Assembly: GCA_027625915.1 (NCBI GenBank)
Contig: JANTQA010000040.1
Coordinates: 868,001 to 932,000 of the forward strand
DNA: 64,000 nt
Reading direction: 5' to 3'
Source of the DNA: Anaeramoeba flamelloides
Taxonomy: Eukaryota; Metamonada; Anaeramoebidae
Shown: positions 35,213-47,264 of the stretch, piece after piece
How the letters are laid out: each line of letters opens with the position of its first letter
Numbering within the stretch: position 1 is the first letter of the stretch
Position numbers and translations under genes: made by a program
Notes under the pieces: model-generated
Databases searched by the model: none
Told to the model about the DNA's origin: nothing
Seen by the model: only the letters and a program-made list of their open reading frames with translations

Positions 35213-36719
35213 AATTTTGTAAAACCAAATCTTATTCTTAAAACCTTAGACTTTATAGATTCAAACCATCTATAAAGTTCTAAAAAACTTAATAAAGTAA
35301 CCTATTTCATTTGATCTTTAGTTGTTCAAATATTTAGATCTCTTTATTAAAACAAGAAATTATTGAAAATATTGATCATTTTTTATGGGTCTATCCTTCC
35401 TATGAAAAAGATAGATTAATATTTCATAACAAATTAAAAAAAAAAAAATCTTAATGAATTAATTTTAAAACAAACAGTTTGAAACTATTTTCATTAAATA
35501 ATATTCGTGAAATCTATGATTTTGCGCTTAAATTTCTGAAAGGGAATTTAAGTAAAAGGGTATCCAGAGTGTAATTTACACTTCTTCAACAATAAAAAAA
35601 AAAAAAATAAATAAAATCAGAATTTTTTAGTAACTAATTATTTTGAAAGTGGTGTTTAACCCTAATGGTCATATAAAATCTTAAATAAATCAAAAAGTGT
35701 AAACAATTAAATAAAGAAATTTATTAACTTGAAAAAACAATTAATTCGTTCATTGTCGTTCAAATCAAAAACACAAGTTATATCTCTTTTTCTATCAGAA
35801 TATGATAGGGCGATTATGGAGTACTTCCAACTGATATCAATTTCAAAAATATGTACCTACTTGAATTCAAAAATGGGAAAAAAATCCAAACTTTTGATTT
35901 TTTAAAAAATAAATATTAAATGATGTCTAAGTTATTCAGTATTAGCTTTTTAATAAATTTATAACCATTTTTGTCCTAATAAAAAAAAAAAAAAATAAAA
36001 AAAAAAACTAAAAAAGAAAAATTACGTATTCAAAATGATAAAACGAGCCAAACAAAAAAGTGTATCCCTTAATTTGTTGAAATGTAACAGTAACAATTAT
36101 TGATCAAACAAATGTTAGATACCACAAATTAATCTTCTTGGTTTTATTCTTTAACGGAACCTAGCTTTTGCATCATATTGATTATTGTAAAGAAACATCA
36201 TCGTATTAAGAAACAGATTAACTCTTTCAAAAATTCTATAAAAACAAAAAAAATAAAGATGGTCAAAGATTATAAAAATAAATTGAAAAAATCAAAATTA
36301 TTTCCAAATCGAGTGAAACTTGTATTATTGTAATTGTTTTGAATGTTTTAACTGTGTTCGGATATTTGAATCAAGTTTTGTTGATTTTTTAACAACATTT
36401 TAATAATAGATCAATCAAAGAAAAAAGCTCAATAAATAATAGTATTATTAAAATCCTCATTGAACAAAATCCTCCCTTTTGTTGTAAAGCATTTCTTTTT
36501 CATATATAGACTTTATTTTACTTAAAATTTTTATTAAAGTTGGCCTAAAGAAATTATGTTCAACTTTTTTATACCAACGATGATCTAGATTTTAAGAAAG
36601 ATTTTAAAAAGATTTTTTTTTTTTTTTTTTATTTTGAATGGAGGAAATTAGTTTCCTTACAACTATTAGGTTTTGTTAACTTTTTGAAATGTTAAGAAAT
36701 TTTATTTGATTTTCTTTAC
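35213..36719. other. gene-free AT-rich stretch
   Basis: No gene recognised. Part of a family F-like interior can be seen near 36350-36450 (ATAGATCAATCAAAGAAAA, ATAATAGTATTA). Confidence 0.45.
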
Positions 36720-37060
36720 ATTTCAAAAATTAAAAAAAACCGCCATTAACTTTTCTTGAGTTTTCTGTTTATTTATAAAATCGATAGATTTTCGTTAGGT
36801 TTTTTTGAGTTTTCTATTTATTTGGAAAATCAATTGATTTTCCTTCGTTTTTTTTTTTGCTTTTTGAAATAAATCGAAAATTTATTAAAATTTTCTGTTT
36901 ATTTCAAAAAGTAAAAAAAACCTAGAACACTTCACAAACAAAATAGAAAAGTAAAAAAGCCTAGAAAACTTCACAAACAAAATAGAAAACCTCAAAAAAA
37001 CCTAGAACACTTGACAGATAAAACAGAACCCCCCCCCCCCGAGAGAATCTAGGCACTTGA
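36720..37060 (-). repeat. repeat K, copy 2 (inverted relative to copy 1)
   Basis: Approximate reverse complement of 17400-17720. Within it a ~40-bp unit (CCTAGAACACTTCACAAAC, AAAATAGAAAA) recurs about three times between 36921 and 37025, ending at a run of ten or more C at about 37028-37040. Confidence 0.5.
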
Positions 37061-37756
37061 CGGTACTCTACGGCAATTTACCTAATTTCTTAATTTTTGT
37101 TTAGAAATTTTAATAAATAGTGATAAATTTCTTTATCATTAACTAAAAAAGATTTATTTCAATTATGGAATCTTCGTATTGATAATTAAGCCTTTAAATT
37201 TGTTTCAAAAAGTAGGTTTTTTTTCGAAATTGTTGATTTTTTTTACTAATATATGATCTTTTTAAATTGAAGAGATCAACAAAAAGAACTCCTTTCCAAA
37301 TACTATTTTTTAGAGACATTTGAATCATGGGTGACTAAAATGATTTACACTCATTGGCAACGTTAACTAATTTTGGGCTTATTTGTTGATTGAAACTCAT
37401 CCCTTAAGTGAAAAAAAAAATATTAAACAGAACAAATTTGCAAGCAACAATTTTTGGTTTCTTTCGAGTAAAAGACAATAAGAAGATTTGTGAAGAAAAA
37501 TATTTGAAAATTCTTTGGTTGGTTTTCTTTTCACACTTGGACACAAGTAAAGAAAAAAAAAAAAAAAGAAAAACAAAAAAAATAAAAAAAGCAAAAAAAA
37601 AAAGATAAAAAAAAAAAAAAAAACAGAATAAAGTATTTTGTGTTTTGAAAAGAATGACTGCTTTATTATTCTAATATGAAATTGATTCTCTTAAAGATTT
37701 TTTTTCACATCTATTAAATTGAAAAACACTGGTATTAAAAACAAACAAAAACATTG

Positions 37757-37762
37757 TTTATT
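37757..37762 (-). promoter_or_regulatory. polyadenylation signal of eL30
   Basis: AATAAA on the minus strand starts 2 bp after the TAA stop of the eL30 gene, implying a very short 3' untranslated region. Confidence 0.4.
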
Positions 37763-37764
37763 CA

Positions 37765-38094
37765 TTAATTTTGTTTTGTAAGGGTTTCGAGGATATCAGA
37801 ATCGCCTTGATCTAAAACTGTAACTACTGATGTTCTAAAATATTTACCACAAGCGCGGCCAAGATCGATATTGTTACCATTAAATTGATGGAATTTACAA
37901 CGAGAAAGCATTGCGTAGTATTGGATTTCAGATTTTTTAAGTGGTGGGCAGTTGTTAGCAACAATTAATAGCTTGCCTTCTCCTTTACGTAAATCTTTGA
38001 GGCACTGTTGAGTTCCAAGATGGTATTTTCCTGATTTGATAACAAGTGCAAGTTTTGATCCGATTCCTTCGTTTTTTTTAGATTTTTTGGACAT
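37765..38094 (-). CDS. RPL30: large-subunit ribosomal protein eL30
   Basis: A 109-residue cytosolic ribosomal protein, ATG at 38094, stop TAA, no intron. Unmistakable family core: LVIKSGKYHLGTQQCLKDLR, VANNCPPLKKSEIQYYAML, NGNNIDLGRACGKYFR and DQGDSDILETL. The length is close to the usual ~110 residues and the N-terminal Lys-rich stretch (SKKSKKNEG) is typical. eL30 binds kink-turn RNA in the 60S subunit near the intersubunit bridge, and in yeast and animals also represses its own splicing; here there is no intron, so that form of control cannot apply. Codon use and G+C are clearly richer than the flanks, as expected for a highly expressed gene. Confidence 0.97.
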   Translation of the reverse strand: MSKKSKKNEGIGSKLALVIKSGKYHLGTQQCLKDLRKGEGKLLIVANNCPPLKKSEIQYYAMLSRCKFHQFNGNNIDLGRACGKYFRTSVVTVLDQGDSDILETLTKQN

Positions 38095-38943
38095 TTTGAA
38101 TTATTAATAAGCTTTGAGAATTGAAAAAAAAATAAAATCTGACGAAAGGCATTTTTGTTAAAAGATTTTGGTTCAATTGACTCGGATTCATTTTTAAATT
38201 TTTGATATTGGGTGTTATTCGTTTTTGGTAAATTCATTGTTATTACAACTATTTGTTCAAGAATAAATTGAAAATAATTTTCATTTAGCTAAATCTAAGA
38301 ATGATTTTAAAGTCATCAAGGAAAATTTAATCTCATTGAGATATTTAAAACACGTTTTCCTATTTTGTTTTCACCCTTTCGAGTTGTGAAGTTTAATTAA
38401 ATCTTTCATTCTTACCATTTTATTTCTTTTTCATTATGGGAAAGTTGAATGGAAATTTGTTCTGTTTATTTATCAAATAATAACCCAAAAACATTTAGGA
38501 TTTATTCAGACAACATTCAAAACAAAAAAAATCATTTGTGTCCTTTCTATGAATTAGCCGGTTAGAGTTTGTCTTGGAAATAGTTATTTGTGTTCAGGTA
38601 ACATATACTTCGAGATGCTATATTTATCAAGATACACAAACATATAAAGTTTCAAATATTGTCTTTTTAAATTCCTAACAAACCAAGAGTTAAGTGTTAT
38701 AATTCTGGAAAGTGTAATTTGAAAAAAACCAATCTAACATTGTCAAAATATTCACTAACTTTTTAAAAACTCTCCTTATTCTTCTTGTTTTCAAAAATGA
38801 TTATAAAAACAACACAAATGAAGAAAAACCCAAAACTTTATTCAAATGATGATTGTATTACCAACCTAATTGAGAAAAAGAATTTTTCATTTTTTTATAA
38901 TTCTTGTTGTTCCATACTTATTCTATTTTAAAATATTCGTTTA
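38095..38943. other. shared upstream region of eL30 (-) and RCC1/U-box gene (+)
   Basis: The two genes start head to head. The gap carries a family D foldback at 38258-38475 and otherwise plain AT-rich DNA, so any promoters are on either side of that element. Confidence 0.5.
38258..38475. repeat. foldback element, family D, copy 4
   Basis: Left arm GTTCAAGAATAAATTGAAAA and TTTCATTTAGCT pairs imperfectly with GGAAAGTTGAATGGAAATTT and TGTTTATTTATC at the right. Located between two divergent genes. Confidence 0.45.
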
Positions 38944-41900
38944 ATGGGTAATGTTGACACACATTTTTTAGGCTGGGGAACAAATGATTCTAATCAATTA
39001 GGACTTAAACCCACAAGCAAATATATGAAAGATCAAACCAAACCAGTCTTTATTACTTCCTTACCAAAAAATTATTTTGTAAGACAAATTGACGCAGGTC
39101 CAAACCATGTTGCTGTAGTTGCTGGTAAATCGAATTTTGAATTTTTTAAATGTTTTCTTAATCCTATTTCGATTTGATCTGTGTTTTAAACAATAAAAAA
39201 CCTAAAACAAAAAACATAATAACAAAACAACAAAACAACAAAAAAACAAAAAACAAAAAAATCTTAAAACGATATAGAGCACAACAAAAGATTTTCAGTT
39301 TTTACTTGGGGAAATTGTAAGTTATTTTTGATTATTACATAAAGTAGCTTTGATAAATTTATTCTGTTTTTTTTTTATTTTCTTTTATTTTTCTTCCCCT
39401 ACAGCAAGTTTTGGCCAACTAGGACATGGAAACACAAAAACAATACTTACACCAACTCCTGTAAACATGTTAAAAGCAAAAAAAATCATTCAAGTTGCCT
39501 GTGGAAAAGCACATACGTACCTTTTCTTACTTGAGATACTCTTAAAAAAAGACTTTTTTTCATACCAAATTTTCTTTTTATTGTTTTCGCTCAATTTTTT
39601 TATTTTATAATTTCAATTCTCTTTGAAATTTAGCCTTGCTCTTTCAAAAACTGGAAAAGTGTTTGCCTTTGGAAGAGGAGAAGATGGTGAATTGGGGCTA
39701 GGTGATTTGGATGCCTATAATACACCACAACAGATTACACATTTAGACGATCTAGGTGTCATAGCTATTTCAGCTGGCGAATCACACTCTGCTGCGGTTA
39801 CCTCAAAAGGAAAACTATTTACTTGGGGAGGTAAATGATTTTTCTTTTTCTCATCTTTGTTTTTGGCTCTTGAAAAAAACAACAATCTCGTTTTTTTTTT
39901 TTTTTTTTTTTTCCAACATTTGTTTTATTCAAAATTTGTTTTTTTCTTTTCAACATTTGTTTTATTTGGAATTTTTTTTTTTGTTAAACAAAGGTGGCTT
40001 TAATGATATTTTAGGTCATGGAAAAAACCACGAAGCACCATTTCCACGTGTTGTTGAATCACTTTTAGATGAATTTGTAAAGCAGGTATCATGTGGATCT
40101 TCTCATACGTAAATATTTTATTTTACAAACTTTTTATTGTCTATTTTATCTTCTTCTTCAGAATTGCTCTTTGTTTTTTTGATTTTTTTACTAATTTATA
40201 ATTTCGATCTTAATTCAATTAATCGCAATAATTTGCGATCTTTGTCCTCAAAACCAGACAAAGAAATCACAAAAATTTGAGATACTTTATTTTCTTTATA
40301 TTTTTTGCTGTAAAAACCTTTAAACAGAGTTATTCTACTTTGTTTGACAAAATAATCCCCATTATATATTCTTACCAGCAATTGAAAATAAGTAGAGAAA
40401 TCGCAGAGTAAATGTAGTGAGTGAGATTTTGCTGTTATTTTGTAAAGACTTTTTATAGTATGAGATTATTAAGAACAAACAGTATAAAATAAGGTAGATT
40501 ATTTTTCGAGACTCAAAATAATTAAACAAAAAACTTAACAAACAATTTTGAAAATCAAATAAAAAATATTTATTTTTAATTTTTTCTCTCTCGTCCCACT
40601 CTACTTGTTTATTAAGCAATTTACCACAATTACCACCCCTTAAAGTTGGTAATTCCAAAAGACACCAAAAAGTCAAAATTAGCAAGTCTTTTGGTTCTCC
40701 GGTATTTGAAATTTTGCATAAATTTTTTTTTCTTGTACTTTTTCAAATCAATTATGGTGTTTTCATAAACGATGATCATTTCAAAATTACCTTAATTTGC
40801 TATTTAAATCATTATTTGTCCCTGTAAATTTAGTCAAGCAATAATCAGTAAGATTTTGGAATATATTTCTAAGCAAAGCTTATTTTTAAGTGCATGAATA
40901 AACAATAACATAATGCTCTAATAACCTTTCCATTTATACTGCCGTCCATTTCTCTGTTTTAACTGAGCGAAAATTTTTGATGTTAACAACTACGTTTTCA
41001 ATTGAAATTCAAATTTAAAGTATTGTGTGTTTTTATCAGGGTTTGGTGGTTGTTAAATCTCACAAATTTTTAATACAGTGAGATCTAAGAAGGAAAAAAT
41101 GTCAAATATTTACTAAATTTGCCAGTCTCGTATCTGCGTATCTCGAAATAAAAAAGAAGGTTACGAAAAATCGACTTTTTTAGACAATTTAACTTGAAAA
41201 CAAATTTTTAGAAGCCTTACACATTGTAGGACATTTTCTATTCTTTCAATTTTTTTGGATTGTGAGTTGATTTGATATGATTCTAAAAATTGTTTTCAAA
41301 TATCAATAAGGAGATAAGCGAAAATTTTGGATGACTATACTTTTGTTATTTTAAAACAAAGAGATTTTTGAAGAATGGCACGGTAATTGGTTTGGTATTG
41401 TATTAAATCCACTAAAAATCCCATTTCCAAAAATAGAAAGATCACATTTTTTCTTCAACCACAATAATTTTTTTTAATTAAATAAAAAAAAACTGACTAA
41501 TTTTTGCAAATTTAATTTCCAAAAGATCCTTTAAATGAAAAATTCTTCAAAACCTTTACCACAAAACCTAAACCCAATATCTCTTGATACAACAAATTGT
41601 TTTTTGAGAGAAACTATCCAAACAAAAAAAAATTTATCAAAAAAGCATTAAAAATGTGAATTACGTTTGTCATGGATTATGTTGTTCCAAAAACAATTCG
41701 AGGAAACACCCTCCTCTTAGTCATGAGTGGGGAATTAAATTCATGAAAAAACAAAAAGAACCAAAAAAAAAAAAGACCAATTCACACTCCCTTTGTAATA
41801 TTAATACAGCCGTTCCAGTCCTACTGTGAATATTTATAATAACCTGAAATTGATTTTCTATTCTGAAATTTTATAATGTACAACAAACCGTATAAGGGTT

Positions 41901-44900
41901 ATTAAAGCTCATCAGAAACCATAAAATTTATAATACAAGATTAAAAAGAAGATATCCATTTTTTGGTTCCTTTGGTTCCTTTGGTTCCTTTGGTTCCTTT
42001 GGTTCCTTTGGTTCCTTTGGTTCCTTTGGTTCCTTTGGTTCCTTTGGTTCCTTTGGTTCCTTTGGTTCTTTTGGTTCCTTTGGTTACTTTGGTTTTGGAA
42101 ATTGAAAAACAAGTTCATTAAAATACTTACATTAATGTAGATCTTCAATTTCCAAAATTGTTAAAATCTCAGGTTTTGACAATTTAAAAACAAATGATTG
42201 AAAAATACAATCAAGTTTCTGTGATTTCTGTGATTTCTGTGATTTCTTTTCTTGAGAAAATTTAATTTTTATCTTGGTTTTTACCAAAAAAAATAACTCT
42301 AATGAAGTAAGAGAAGTTGAAAATTTTGATCTTATGATCGAAATTGAATTTGATATTTCAAAAAACACAATTTTATAATAGACAACGAATTTTTATGTCT
42401 TATAAATTTTCACGGTAGAGCTGGAACTGTTGTATTGTTTTTTGGAGACAATGTAACGATTTTAGGTTCCTTAATGATCAAAAACCATTGACAATACGAT
42501 CTTTTAAATTTAGATTTACAGTTGTTTATTGAGAAGTGTTTTTAATGTTAAAAAATCGTGATTATTTTTTTAATTTCATTTTCACGTTCCTTAACAAGGT
42601 GTTCGAGTACAGGTATCTCAAATTTTCTTGGTGAGGATTTTTCATTTAAAAAATGAAATAAAATGATTTTTTGATCCAAATTGGAGAATATTTTAAAGAT
42701 CATTGCTTTTACATTTTAAATGAGATTGAAACAAATTGTGTTGAGGCAAATTGGTAAATTGCAAACGTAGTCCTTAACAAATCCAAACCATTAAAAAGTA
42801 TTTTGGTAATATCACCCATGAATGAATTATAGTTATTATATATTTTCTTCTTGTATGAATTCTTTCCATATTATTTTTTAATAACATTGAATCAATCTTA
42901 AGGTATTTTTTGGTGTTGAAACTTTTCTAAATTTCGCAAGCTTATTCTTGAGATGAATTTAATTTATTTCTATTTCTTTTGTTTTGGTAAATAATTCTTA
43001 TTACCTTCATCTTTCAAAAGATCTGTTTCTTTGCTAATCTTTTTGTTGGTAAATTTTGATTATTAAATTCTTTTTTAATTTTTTGGAAAACAAAATTTTT
43101 AAAGAAAAAAAAAATGGACAAAATATTAACCAAAATATGTTGGGTGATTTTTTTTTGGTTAAATTGGGCTTTTCTTTTGTTGTTTTACTATTTTAAATGG
43201 GTTTAACTCGGAGAGAAAAAATTAAATGTAATTTGATCACAACCAAATTAGCTTATACTCCAGCTAAGCTTGCCCCTAGGCAAGTATAACACTTTTGGAA
43301 ATACATTTAAGCTCTGCGAAATTGATCATTTGATACATTTATCATAATTTCAAAATGAGACAAATAATCCTGTTAAATAACGATCTTTCGATAACTTTTG
43401 GGATTTTTTGAAAAATTAAATTGCCTTCATGACTTTTTAAGCGTTGTGGGGTGTCATATATTACTACATAGTGACTATTTTTTATATTTATTAGAAAAAC
43501 CCATTGTTTTTTCTAATAAAAAGAAACTCTAATGAAAGGTTTTTACAAATTTAAATGATTGACGTCTACCAGAGGAAAGCCACAAGATTAAAATATGTAG
43601 TTATTGAAGTTAAATCAGATTAGTTTTCGATAGATCAAATGACTCTGAAAATTCGATTAGTCAAATTGTACTATTCGTTGATCTCTCAGCAATGAAAAAT
43701 TCTATGATATACTATTCGAAAAATTAAAAAAAAAAACAAACTTTACATGTAATGTTAATTTCCTAGGAATTTACAACAACATTCAAATTTGGTTTATCAT
43801 TGATTATTAATAAAATAAGAAATGGATTTTATCATTATAATAATATTAGAAACAATACAGTTGTTTTAAAAAGGGGAGCACTAAAATTTTTAAAACTGTT
43901 GTTCAAACTACTCAAAGGAGTGAAGCAAATAGATTAAATAACACTTTTTAAAGCATTGAGTACACACTTTTTTTAAAATGGTTGAATCAATTTCTGCTTT
44001 ATTTCTTATGAATATCAAAATAGATCTTTTTTTGTTTTATTTGGTTGTTTTTAAACGATAGAAATACATTTAACAAAAAAAAAATGGTTGAAATCTTCAA
44101 TTTCTTTATTCTAAACATTTTTTTTTTTTTTTTTTTTTTTGAAGATACATTGTTACAAGGAAAACTATCACATTTAATGTTTCTTATTTTTAATATTGTT
44201 GTGGAATCATTCAAGACGAGATATTTGTGTTGTTTGTTTGTCAAACAAACTTTTTAAAATTTTAATGAATTAATTGGATATTTTTTTTCTTGAAACAAAT
44301 ATTTTTAAATTTTTTAATTTGGTAAAGCTTTAAAAGAAGAAGAAAATATTTCAATTATTATTATACTGTCTTGTATTGTTTTTGATCAATAATTTTTATT
44401 TAAAAATTATTCTTAAAAAATCAATAATTATTTATAAAAAAAAATTTTATTTTTTTAATTTTTTTTATCAAAACATATAAATTTTAAATATTAAAGGTTT
44501 TTCCTAAAAAAATTTGATAAATCAAATAAATTTAAACTTGTATTTTTTTTTATTAGAAATTATTAATTAACCAAAAACTTAATTCTTTATTAATTCACTT
44601 ATTTTTAAAATTAATCTTAAAAGTTTAGTACTTTGTAAGAGTGGGAATGTCTATTCGTGGGGTTTTGGTATATATCTCAATTTATATATATATATATATA
44701 TATATTATAATATCTTGATTAAATTATATCTCTAAAACTAAAAAATAAACATATATTATAAATAAATATTTTAATAATTAAAAAGGTTCTGATGGTCAAC
44801 TTGGATTAGGTCATTTTAAAAATGAAAATGTGCCTAGAAAAATTGAATCACTTTCCCAAACTAGGATTTCTTATATTTCTGCAGGGTTTAAACACTCTGC

Positions 44901-47218
44901 AGCTATTTCAGCCGTTGGAGATGTTTTTACTTTTGGGCATGGTAAGCAAAAAATAATAGTTTTTTTCTTTTTCTTTATTTTTCTTTAATAAAATCATAGA
45001 TACTAATAGTAGTAACATTATAATTCTGTATAATTTATAAATTTGTCTTGAAATAAAGGTAAATTTGGACAATTAGGACATGGCAATAATAAATCAATTG
45101 GAGAACCAATGCTGATAGAAGGAATAGATTCAAAAATTTTTAAAATAAGTTGTGGAAAAGGACATACAATTGCAATCGCAAGAGATAAAAGTGTTTATGT
45201 TTGGGGTAGTTCAGGTAAATTTTAAATTTTACTTTTTTTTTATTTTTTATTTTTATTAAATTTACAAATTAAGATAATTTAAATATTATTTTATCATTAT
45301 AATTTAAGGGAGTGGTGTCTGAAGAGAAAATGTTTTTTTTAATAGTTTTTAATTTTACAAATTGATCAAAAAACCAAAAATAAACTAAACTCCATTCCAG
45401 TCAAGGGAGCCCAGCCAAAAATGAAAAATTCACTTTATTTTTAAGAATCAAACAAACTACAATTGTTTAGAAATAAGAGAAATAATAAACTTGAGATTAG
45501 AGTTGAGATTCATAATAGAAATACCTAAAGAAACTATAAATTTTTTAAAAAATAAAATGTTAAAAAAATTTTTTGGGGCCATTTCATTGAAATGTTTCGT
45601 GCAAAATGTCTCAATTTCTTTTGAAAATTAAAATTGTTGCCAATAAGATTTTTTACTTGTAAATATATAAATTTTTAAAGGAATTACAAATCTCACTTTT
45701 CTGAATGTTAATTTGGAGTTTTAAACATTCTTTTTTTTCAAATCCATTACTATGAAAAAAAAAAATTCAAAAGAAAAAAAGAAAAAAAAAAAAAATGCAA
45801 AAATCATCAAAAAGCAAAATACATAAAAAAAAAATTTTTGTAAAATGAGAAAAAATGATTTTGATCTAAAAATTGAAAATTTATTTTGAGAAGAAAAAAT
45901 AAATTAAACTCATAGAATATGTTCTATTTCTTCAATAAAACTGGTCATCATTTAACTGAAAAAGAGTTTATTTTCCAATAATTTTCGCCAGTAATAAATT
46001 AGGAAATGTTATTTTAAAATATTGCTTTTCTTTTTTTTAATTTGTTTTTATTTTTCTAAAAAAAAAAAAAAATTAAATTACCTGATTAGCTAAAAAGATA
46101 AGTATATTCAAGTTAAAATATTTTCTTTTTTTACAAACATGATGATTGAAATATTTTTTTCATTTTTAATGTGTATCCATTTTTTGAAAAGAGTTTAATT
46201 TACAAATTATTTCTTACTAGATCTGCTTTGAAAAATTAAAAGTGGTTTGCGATTTTTGGAAAAGAGTTTATTGTTTTTAATGACACTTATCGATTCTTAA
46301 ATGTCTATATATTTGCCATGAATTTACTCCATCCCCAAGGAGTGTCTTGCCACGAAAAAGGATATTTTTAAATTGCGCTTTTTTTTATTGGAAATTTTCC
46401 AATAACAAAAAAAAGCATTTCGCATATGATTCTTAATTTCAAAATGTAAATAACCAAAAAATAATAAAATCAACATGATCTCAGTGTCAAAAAATATAAT
46501 AAATACAACAAAAAAAAGTTGAGAAGATTCTCAATGACAAAAATTCAAATTTTGAAAAAAAAAATTAATCTTAACTTGTTTTATATTTTCAAAGGGTTTA
46601 AATTTCCTCAAATTAAAACAAATTGTTTTCTAAAAGTACTCAATCAATTTAATTCAATTTAGTCTAATTTTGTGGTTATTTTGTCTCCTGCTATATTTTA
46701 CCAAGTAAGAATTTTGTATTATTTCTTCTATAAAAATAACTCTTTTGAAAAATTAAATAAATTCAAAAACAAAATTCTTCGAAGATCTCAAAAAGCGCCA
46801 AATGGAGACAGTTAAAAACTGACACAGTTGTATTCAAAATGATAATTCAAAATAAACTCTTTTTCAAAAATTGTGACTCACCTGAAATAATAAATTGAAA
46901 AAAAAAAATATATTCTTTAGTATTCAAGATCAATTAATAACTAAATCTGATTGATAATTCACTTTTAAGTCATTCTAAATCTGTAAAAGCCTGATATATT
47001 AAAAATTAAAAAAAATAAAACCAAAAACTAAAAAAAAGTGAGTCACAATTTTTGAAATGAGCATTTCGGATTTTTTATTACTGAACTTTCACTGAAAAAA
47101 AGTTGAACAACAACATTTTTTATGAATAATTAAATTCATTTTTAAAGACACTACATAGTCACAATTTTCATTCTGATTATTTGTCTTTTCAAAGATCTTT
47201 TTTTTTTTCCACATGATC

Positions 47219-47264
<46 letters not shown>

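Larger units (their letters stand above)
41495..42775 (+). repeat. repeat C, copy in intron 5
   Basis: Patchily collinear with 21620-22320: CTGACTAATTTTTGCAAAT / CCGATTAATTTTTGCAAAT, GTTTTTTGAGAGAAA, AAAACAAAAAGAACCAAA, GGTGTTCGAGT and TTTTTTGATCCAAATTGGA. It implies that a relative of the 3-kb transposon-like element landed in this intron. Confidence 0.5.

Noticed and set aside
37397-37608. Overlapping open frames just downstream of eL30
   Set aside because: Poly-Phe and poly-Lys readings of an A-rich tract.
41912-42368. Antisense gene encoding Asn-Gln-Arg and Lys-Ser-Gln repeats
   Set aside because: The repeats come from 9-bp slippage arrays; no start, no conserved domain, and it lies inside an intron of a well-supported gene.
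40163-44636. A 4.5-kb transposon in exon flanked by a CTTTGT direct repeat
   Set aside because: The repeat is real, but joining 40108 to 44624 by normal GT-AG splicing preserves phase and gives a proper RCC1 strand, so an intron is the simpler reading.
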